Shown here: positions 23,420 to 26,729 of the stretch, piece after piece
Position numbering within the stretch: position 1 is the first letter of the stretch
Layout of the letters: every line of letters starts with the position of its first letter
Assembly: GCA_902494945.1 (NCBI GenBank)
Contig: CABUVF010000006.1
Coordinates: 1 to 26,729 of the forward strand
DNA from: an uncultured Collinsella sp.
GTDB taxonomy: Bacteria > Actinomycetota > Coriobacteriia > Coriobacteriales > Coriobacteriaceae
Reading direction: 5' to 3'
DNA length: 26,729 bases
Notes under the pieces: generated by a model
The model's database searches: none
Seen by the model: only the letters and a program-made list of their open reading frames with translations
What the model was told of the DNA's origin: nothing
Program-made: the position numbers and the translations under genes

Positions 23420-24469
23420 CTACATTCCCGCCCAATCGATAAAAATCTCCTCACGAAGCCGCCGTTCGAGCTCCTGCTGTCGCGGCGTCTTGTCTTTCAG
23501 CGGCACATCGAGATAGGACATGATGAGCTCCATCACCACGCGGAAGGCATCGAAGTCGGCCAGCTGACCATAGGTCATCAGAACGACGGGATATCCCATG
23601 GCTTGCAAGGCCGTCGTTCGATCGGAGTCCGAGATCTTGTATTCAATGGATCCGTGAATGGCTTTACCTTGGCATTCAACCAGACACTCTCGGCTGCCGT
23701 CCTTATTTGCCAGCAGGATATCGGCATAGCGCCTATCAAGCCCCGAAATCAGGCGGGCGCTGCGCGTCATACGAATCTCAACGTTATTGGTAAGGCTCAG
23801 CCCTTCGCCGCCGCGCAACCTCGTAAGGCCAAACAGCATCGAAGCCTGGACCTCGAGCGGCGATGCTGCCACCCCCGTAATGCATTTCGCGGCTCGTATG
23901 AACGATTTAGCGCCGCGGAGCCCCCGGACCTTATCGACGAACTCAATAAGCTCAGAGAGCTCGATCAAGGGAGGTCGTTTCCACAAGTCCGTTGGATTCC
24001 CCGAGACATCCTTTACGTTTTCCCAGCCCGACCGTGCGTCACTCCATCGGCTCCCATATGCCTGCTCAAGTGCCGACTTTACCTGAGGCGCAATCTTGCA
24101 CACGGCAAAGGTGCCGCACATCTCATACATGCACATGATTAGACGCTCGTTTGAGACCGAGGAAGCCAGGGTCAGCAGGGTAAAGAGCGGGGACGCGACA
24201 TCGAGGCCAAACTCTGTCTGTCGCATGGAATCAAACGGCCTCTCCCCGTTCCAAACATGCCTGACAATGCGATCGCCCTTACGCCCGCAGCCGCCCTGCG
24301 CCAAAACGTGTAACGGGGTGCCCAGGAAATGCGCGACGAGCGGATGCTCGCAAAGGCGCTCCCTGCGCGGATCGTCCGCAGAATCGGGCAGGTCCGGCAT
24401 TATCGCCAAAACCTGTGGAGGTATCCGGTGATACCGAAAGGCAGATATGTCGCACAGCATGTCGTCCAT
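23420..24469 (-). CDS. Uncharacterised protein with possible VSR/DUF559-like PD-(D/E)XK nuclease C-terminus
   Basis: The likely product is 349 residues; the open frame runs further upstream, but that extra part is Ser-rich, antisense to the divergent peptidase gene and unlike the rest. An ATG three codons later is an alternative start; neither has a strong ribosome-binding site. The protein begins near FRYHRIPPQVLAIMPDLPD and has HPLVAHFLGTPLHVL. Its C-terminal region reads RRYADILL ... CLVECQGKAIH ... SDSDRTTALQAMGYPVVLMTYGQL. That order (Asp, then E-x-Q-G-K, a following His, and D-x-x-R-x-x-x-L-x-x-x-G-Y) parallels the PD-(D/E)XK fold of VSR and DUF559 endonucleases. From memory the full protein belongs to a repeated family in Collinsella with no assigned function. 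The nuclease call is inference. Confidence 0.65.
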   Translation of the reverse strand: MDDMLCDISAFRYHRIPPQVLAIMPDLPDSADDPRRERLCEHPLVAHFLGTPLHVLAQGGCGRKGDRIVRHVWNGERPFDSMRQTEFGLDVASPLFTLLTLASSVSNERLIMCMYEMCGTFAVCKIAPQVKSALEQAYGSRWSDARSGWENVKDVSGNPTDLWKRPPLIELSELIEFVDKVRGLRGAKSFIRAAKCITGVAASPLEVQASMLFGLTRLRGGEGLSLTNNVEIRMTRSARLISGLDRRYADILLANKDGSRECLVECQGKAIHGSIEYKISDSDRTTALQAMGYPVVLMTYGQLADFDAFRVVMELIMSYLDVPLKDKTPRQQELERRLREEIFIDWAGM

Positions 24470-24623
24470 AAAGGCTACGTACCCACCGCGCCGTTTGTAA
24501 ACCCGCTCGGACGGCAAACGCGCTGGCTCGGCCTGCGAACGGTAAATACTGCCACGCCCACGTCGCGGATCTCTCAGGAGGCTTACAATCGGTTTGGAAA
24601 GCAAACTGATTGTGAGGTTGCAT

Positions 24624-25844
24624 ATGGTTGATGAGGACTTTGCCTGGCGGCTTACGCAGGAGCTCGTGCGGATCGACAGCTCAGACCCGGGCGCGTATGA
24701 GGACGAGATCGAGCACTTCATTAAGAGGCTCATTGAGCAGCAGCTGACGCAGCTTGATAGTCCTGCGCTCGATGCCGTGCAGATTGAGGAGCTCGAAGTA
24801 CTCCCCGGGCGCCGCAACCTTATGATTACCGTGCCGGCCGTAAGCGACGAGGCCCGACTCGTCTACATCTGTCACATGGATACCGTCACCTTGGGCGATG
24901 GCTGGGACGCAGACATCGCACCGCTTGGGGCGGTTGTGCGCGACGATAAACTCTATGGCCGCGGTGCCTGCGATATGAAGGGTGGCCTGGCCTGCGCCAT
25001 TGCCGCACTGGTCCATACGCTCGAGCGCGTGGCGGCGGATGGCGCGCTGCCACGCCGCGGCTTTTCGCTCATCTGCTCGGTCGACGAGGAAGACTTCATG
25101 CGCGGCTCAGAGGCCGCGATCGATGCTGGCTGGGTCAGCTCGCGCGAATGGGTGCTGGACACCGAGCCCACCGACGGACAGATCCAGGTGGCGCACAAGG
25201 GGCGTACGTGGTTCGAGATTGAAATGGCTGGCGTGACGGCGCATGCGAGCCAGCCTTGGAAGGGCGCGGATGCCGTTGCCGCCATGGCCGAGGTCGTGTG
25301 TTCGCTTCGTCGCGCGTTTGCGGCGCTGCCCGCGCACGATGAGCTGGGGCCTTCGACCATCACGTTTGGCCAAATCGAGGGCGGATATCGCCCCTACGTC
25401 GTACCCGACCGCGCCAAAGTCTGGGTCGACATGCGCCTGACCCCGCCGACCGATACGGCCGCCGCAATCAATATGGTCGAGCATGCCATCGCCGTCGCCG
25501 AAGCCGCCGTTCCCGGTTGCCATGGCAGCTACACAGTGCCGGGCGACCGCCCCGCCATCGAGCGCGACCCGAACTCTCCCCTTCTAGCAGCGCTCAAGCG
25601 TGCCGCCGATGACGTAACGGACGCGGACACGACCGTCGGCTTCTTTACCGGCTACACCGATACCGCCGTCATTGCCGGCAAGACAGGCAACCGCAATTGT
25701 ATGAGCTACGGCCCCGGCTCGTTGGCGCTCGCGCACAAGCCCAACGAGTATGTGCCCCATGCCGATATCGTTCGCTGCCAAAACGTGCTCATCGCGCTTG
25801 CCGATAACACGCTCTGGGACGCAAGCGGCCAAGTTGGGGCATAA
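24624..25844 (+). CDS. M20-family zinc metallopeptidase (ArgE/DapE/YgeY-like)
   Basis: M20 enzymes are two-metal amidohydrolases that remove acyl or aminoacyl groups from small substrates. The 406-residue product has the expected ligands in order: YICHMDTV (His), GRGACDMKGG (bridging Asp), VDEEDF (catalytic Glu-Glu), LDTEPTDG (Asp) and ALAHKPNEYV (last His). An inserted dimerisation domain starts near KGRTWFEIEMAGVTAHAS. It resembles the YgeY/ArgE/DapE group; substrate cannot be set. The ATG at 24624 is chosen because TGAGG lies just before it; the frame is open ten codons further upstream. It is cytoplasmic, with no signal peptide. The DUF1015 gene follows after 39 bases and is probably cotranscribed. 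Confidence 0.88.
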   Translation: MVDEDFAWRLTQELVRIDSSDPGAYEDEIEHFIKRLIEQQLTQLDSPALDAVQIEELEVLPGRRNLMITVPAVSDEARLVYICHMDTVTLGDGWDADIAPLGAVVRDDKLYGRGACDMKGGLACAIAALVHTLERVAADGALPRRGFSLICSVDEEDFMRGSEAAIDAGWVSSREWVLDTEPTDGQIQVAHKGRTWFEIEMAGVTAHASQPWKGADAVAAMAEVVCSLRRAFAALPAHDELGPSTITFGQIEGGYRPYVVPDRAKVWVDMRLTPPTDTAAAINMVEHAIAVAEAAVPGCHGSYTVPGDRPAIERDPNSPLLAALKRAADDVTDADTTVGFFTGYTDTAVIAGKTGNRNCMSYGPGSLALAHKPNEYVPHADIVRCQNVLIALADNTLWDASGQVGA

Positions 25845-25883
25845 TAAGCCGCGAACAAACCGACTCGTGCGTTAGGACCGCCC

Positions 25884-26567
25884 ATGAAAGCACTTCCGTT
25901 TCCCTGCATCCGCCCGGCTCAGGACCGTGTGCTCGAGGCGCTGCCTGCGATGGGCGGTATCCTGAGCGGCAACGACGCCCTGCGCGGCGCCATTGCTGAC
26001 GGCCTAATGCTCAAGGATCCAGGCGCGGCGTATTACGTGTACGAATGCTCGGGCGAGCCGGGACGTGTGACGGGTGTCGTGGCGATCTGCCCGACGAGTG
26101 TACTTGCGGGCGACAAGGGCGATGCCAGCGCCGACGTGGCCGCCGCCGCGCGCGCGATCGCCGAGCTCAAGGTGCAGCCGCGCCCCGTGTCGCTCGCCTA
26201 CGAGGCCTCGCCCGTCATGGATATCATCCTGGGCGCTGCCAAAGAGGGCGCCTCGCTCTACGCCGTCACCGATCCTGCGGGCATTACGCACCACGTGTGG
26301 GAGGTCAAGCGCGAGGACGCCGTCGGGGCCATCCGCGCTATGCTCGACCAAGCACCGGAGCCGGCGCTGACCGACGACCCCGCCTACGCCGCCGCTCTGA
26401 CCGGGGCGTCGCAGCTGCTGGCCGATGAGGCCCGTGCCGCCGGAACGTACACCGGCAAGGAGCCGTTCAACTTTACCGTTGCCGTGCTCTTCCCCGCCGC
26501 GCAGGTCAGCGGCGCCGCGCCGCAAGTTCCGACAGGTCTGCTCACGCACCAGGTCGCGCGGTTCTAG
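25884..26567 (+). CDS. DUF1015 family protein, short form
   Basis: The 227-residue protein resembles the DUF1015 family: a start like F-x-x-I-R-P (PFPCIRPAQDRV), YYVYECSGEPGRVTGVVAICP, and a later THHVWEVK. Family members are usually about 400 residues in Firmicutes, so this is a short version; the N-terminal third and the final HPV-type region look reduced. DUF1015 genes are frequently next to serC and serA in anaerobes, and here serC-serA lie close by on the same strand, separated by the peptidase and the nuclease-like gene. A role connected with serine or related amino-acid metabolism is suggested by this neighbourhood, but the biochemical function is unknown. AGGA precedes the ATG by 8 bases. 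Confidence 0.7.
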   Translation: MKALPFPCIRPAQDRVLEALPAMGGILSGNDALRGAIADGLMLKDPGAAYYVYECSGEPGRVTGVVAICPTSVLAGDKGDASADVAAAARAIAELKVQPRPVSLAYEASPVMDIILGAAKEGASLYAVTDPAGITHHVWEVKREDAVGAIRAMLDQAPEPALTDDPAYAAALTGASQLLADEARAAGTYTGKEPFNFTVAVLFPAAQVSGAAPQVPTGLLTHQVARF

Positions 26568-26729
26568 CAAGACCAGACCGCCCAGCACAAAAATCGGCAG
26601 CTCAACAAACAGGGGGGTGTTCCTATAGTTTTGTCAACTGGGAAATGCTCTCCGTGCGACCGGATCGCGGCATGCTGACGCCAAGCCATTAGGCCGGTGG
26701 GCTTCAGTCTGCTCGGTGCGTTTCGGCTA
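26568..26729. other. Gene-free tail at the right edge
   Basis: The last 162 bases after the DUF1015 stop show no complete gene. A run of six G occurs near 26613-26619, followed by an AT-rich stretch (CTATAGTTTTGTCAAC) and a GC-rich segment with short inverted pieces such as AAGCC...GGCTT. It might be the promoter and leader of a gene beyond the window. I could not match it to a known riboswitch or RNA. Confidence 0.3.

Noticed and set aside
24470..24817. N-terminal extension of the nuclease-like gene
   Set aside because: The extra 116 codons are Ser/Cys-rich, overlap the divergent peptidase gene and its start region, and do not resemble the family N-terminus I remember.
1..26729. CRISPR arrays, tRNA, rRNA, or transposase genes
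   Set aside because: I looked for spaced direct repeats, tRNA-like sequences and transposase or integrase motifs on both strands and found none.

Overview
The window looks like a chromosomal segment of a high-GC gut actinobacterium of the class Coriobacteriia, most likely Collinsella or a close relative. This rests on high GC (40 of 60 bases at 16021-16080), a 387-residue SerA of the type common in gut anaerobes, a serC-serA-DUF1015 neighbourhood, and a nuclease-like protein of a family I remember from Collinsella. The assignment is inference; there is no rRNA or other marker gene here.

Left flank (1-3568): the 3' end of a multi-spanning membrane protein (probably a polysaccharide flippase), a metallophosphoesterase on the minus strand, and a two-RCK_C CPA1 cation/proton antiporter on the plus strand. 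A gene-free stretch follows that carries a 17-bp near-perfect inverted repeat.

Centre (3569-20366): one long minus-strand operon encoding a type 1 BREX phage-defence system in canonical order, brxA-brxB-brxC-pglX-pglZ-brxL, followed by two unrecognised genes (450 and 63 residues). Two things set it apart. First, pglX is split into two separately translated parts: an 839-residue methyltransferase plus target-recognition part, and a 322-residue C-terminal part. Between them sits a lower-GC two-gene cargo, an ImmA/IrrE-like HExxH metallopeptidase and a HEPN-like protein with an R-x4-H motif and cysteine clusters. Second, a run of ten G residues lies at the beginning of brxA. The best ribosome-binding site and start codon lie upstream of the run and are out of frame with brxA by one base, which suggests phase-variable expression of the operon or a homopolymer sequence error.

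Right flank (20367-26729): serC and serA (serine biosynthesis) on the plus strand with a strong terminator, a minus-strand protein with a possible VSR/DUF559-like PD-(D/E)XK nuclease C-terminus, an M20 metallopeptidase, and a short DUF1015 protein. The last 162 bases hold no gene I can identify.

As a working picture, PglX (with BrxC, PglZ, BrxA and BrxB) would methylate host DNA and discriminate phage DNA, BrxL would act as the AAA+ effector, and the cargo pair could be a toxin/protease module riding in the variable part of pglX. The last point is inference.
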